Shown piece by piece: positions 62,099 through 64,000 of a stretch of 64,000 bases of DNA. The notes beneath the pieces were generated by a model. It was not told the origin of the DNA and did not search any database. It worked only from the letters and a program-made list of their open reading frames with translations. Origin of the DNA: Molossus alvarezi (taxonomy: Eukaryota > Chordata > Mammalia > Chiroptera > Molossidae); NCBI GenBank assembly GCA_037176705.1, contig CM073899.1, positions 5,642,001 to 5,706,000 of the forward strand, given 5' to 3'. Positions within the stretch are counted from its first letter, which is position 1, and each line of letters begins with the position of its first letter. The translations under genes were made by a program, and so were the position numbers.

Positions 62099-64000
62099 AA
62101 GTATCGCTTCACCATAAGGACTCTTGGTTACCTAGTGGGAGTTTAAGAACCCAGGGCCGGTCCCACCCCAAGAGCACGGCCTAAGGCTGCATTTGCCAGG
62201 CGCACCTGCGGGCACACTTGCCAGCCCAGGAAAGGGGCTGGCCTGACCCAGGTGTGGCAACACAGGAGGACCAGGAGATGTTATTTTCCTGTTCTCCAGA
62301 GTCCTATCCTTTCACAGGTTGCTGTGTTCCAGGTGACAGAATAAACTCCAATTTAAAATGCTTGTTTGTATAGCATCTGGGCCTCTTTTGTTTCATTAAT
62401 CAACTCTACTTCTGGGCAAGGGAGAAAAACAAACCTTCAGCTCATCCCCCAAAACAAGATGGGTCCCCGATGAAGTTAGCGGCAACGTCACCTCCTGAAT
62501 ACCAAGATTTCCTGTGATTTGTAATTGGAAGAGAAGCAGTAAACGAAGGAGAGAGATGACGTCACTGTCTGTCTCCCCTCCCTGCAAACAAGCATGCACA
62601 CCAGGCACACCCTGAGCCAAAGGCACGGTGCCTGGCGCTCAGGGACCTGGTGGTGATGAGCAGGGCTTTCTCTTTGCAGAGACACCTCCTCTGGAGCCCT
62701 TGGAGCAGAGAGATGGACAGGGTGCAGTGAGAGGTTCTGCGACTGAATTCTGTCACCGCCGCAGGCTCCTCGCTTGCCCAGTGCGCTGTTGATGATTCTC
62801 GTCTCACTCGTCTATCCTAATTGGCATGGTAGATGTCACTCTCCCAGCCTCAGGAACCAGCAGAAATACAGAAAACTTAGTCTTACTGTTGTACATTGAA
62901 AAGTGTTCCCCCCAAAAAGGCAGAACTGGGAAGACAAGAAATGTAGGCTGCTTGCTTGTTGTCCATCATTTTTCCATGCCTGCCTCCCTGCCTCCTACCT
63001 CAGGGTGACCAGTCGCCGGGTAGAGAGCTAGCTGTGGGATGTCAGGCCCACTCATGCTCTGGATGAGCTCCAGATCCCTGTTCTCTGTCCCAGGGTCTCA
63101 GGAGTTTGCGAAGAGACCGACGAGTCCATCTCATCATTTGATTCTTACCTGGTGGTGCATGGTGGGAGGCCTGAGCAAATACTAGTTCAGTAAATGGTGG
63201 CTGCATCCATTTTCTAAGCCTCCAAGATGACATATACGTTGTAACACCTTTAATAATTTCACATGAGAAAAGAGGAATTTCATTCAAGTCCATTCCAAGA
63301 ATATTTTGGGGGGGGCAAAGGATGCTATTAGAATATTCTCAAATTGTTGCAAAAACATAGCATTGCCTGCCTTTAAGCTTGAGTCCTGACCATAGTTGTA
63401 CCTATTTGCTGTCGCTCTGGGATTGCAGGCGGGGAAGGGCCGGGCCAGATCGCTATGGCAGCCTGGCGTGATGCTCGGGTTTCTCTCCAGCAGCATTTCT
63501 GTGTGTTTACTCTGAGGGAAAATTTGCAGCAGAAGCAGTTCTGCTCACATTTAATTGCAAAGAACTATCTTAATAACAAAAGCTGCTGTCTCGGTTTCAT
63601 CTCTGAGAGGCAGAATGAAGTGATGGACGTCCTGGGTCCAAGCCTCTAGTGTGCGGTTATTCCTATTCTAGTCACTCTAACTCATAAGGACACATTAGAG
63701 CTTGAAATAGAATTGCAAAGTCTATCAAAGGAGAAACAGGCTGCGTTTCATGCACCTCTGACTCTCAGCTGGGGCTGCCTGGTTTCAGAGGGGAGGAAGA
63801 AGTTGGTTCTGAGGGAGATATGGGTCCCAAATCTCCAAAAAGCTCCCTCAGATTTCTGTGGAGTAGAAACCATTTGTGTCTCATTCTGCCCTAAGAATAG
63901 AAGCTCTCGATATTGAAAGCAGCCCTCTTGCAATAATTCAATAATTTAGTGTCAAAAGAGGGACCTTCCTATGCACACCAGGGAAATGTAACTGTTGTTG

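Larger units (their letters stand above)
59054..64000 (+). other. NECAB1: NECAB1 intron 1 (5' portion)
   Basis: Begins with the GTAAGT donor at 59054 and runs beyond the window. I looked for a sequence encoding the next expected exon (the first EF-hand loop, D-K-N-D-D-G-K) on the plus strand and did not find it. The segment holds a pyrimidine-rich stretch at about 59.28-59.6 kb, an old bat SINE at 59.93-60.15 kb, a younger one at 61.82-62.1 kb, and otherwise unrecognised AT-rich to mixed sequence. Confidence 0.8.

Noticed and set aside
59054..64000. NECAB1 exon 2 (EF-hand) downstream of exon 1
   Set aside because: No plus-strand sequence encoding the expected EF-hand loop was found; it probably lies beyond the window.

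Overview
The window is mammalian nuclear DNA, almost certainly from a bat. About two dozen insertions are tRNA-derived SINEs of the kind found in Yangochiroptera (Ves-like: a tRNA-like head, a pyrimidine-rich stretch, then an A-rich tail), many with clear target-site duplications (TSDs). A half-LINE (HAL1-type) element and a hAT-like non-autonomous DNA transposon fit the same assignment. The bat family cannot be fixed from the sequence. There is no prokaryotic content, no CRISPR array and no sign of an undescribed multi-gene system.

Two protein-coding genes are recognisable, only in part, and they point away from each other. TMEM64 lies on the minus strand: exon 1 near 9.4-9.95 kb inside a CpG island, exon 2 at 4605-4760, and the start of exon 3 at 1-74, cut by the window edge. 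NECAB1 lies on the plus strand: coding exon 1 at 58934-59053 inside a second CpG island, then intron 1 to the end of the window; I could not find exon 2. The same neighbours in divergent orientation occur in human 8q21.3, from memory of that map. About 48 kb of gene desert separates the two CpG islands here.

The intergenic interval and the introns are filled by bat SINEs of two main 3'-end types (one ending with AATCAATAAA, one ending with a small GAGGAT hairpin), a HAL1-type element at about 15.8-18.24 kb, older mammalian repeats (MIR, L2-like, L1 3' ends, MER5A, MLT1-type LTRs) and several simple or tandem repeats. None of the long ORFs in GC-rich stretches of this interval resembles a known protein.

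The most notable observations are: a 52-bp tandem duplication that copies the TMEM64 exon 1 splice donor; an apparent one-base frame break in the GC-rich 5' part of TMEM64 exon 1; a 7-codon N-terminal extension of NECAB1 that looks like an in-frame duplication; a SINE consisting only of the tRNA-like head plus poly(A) with a perfect 15-bp TSD; the conserved hairpin tail of one SINE type, which also carries a splice-donor-like sequence; and a 33-bp minisatellite of five nearly identical units.
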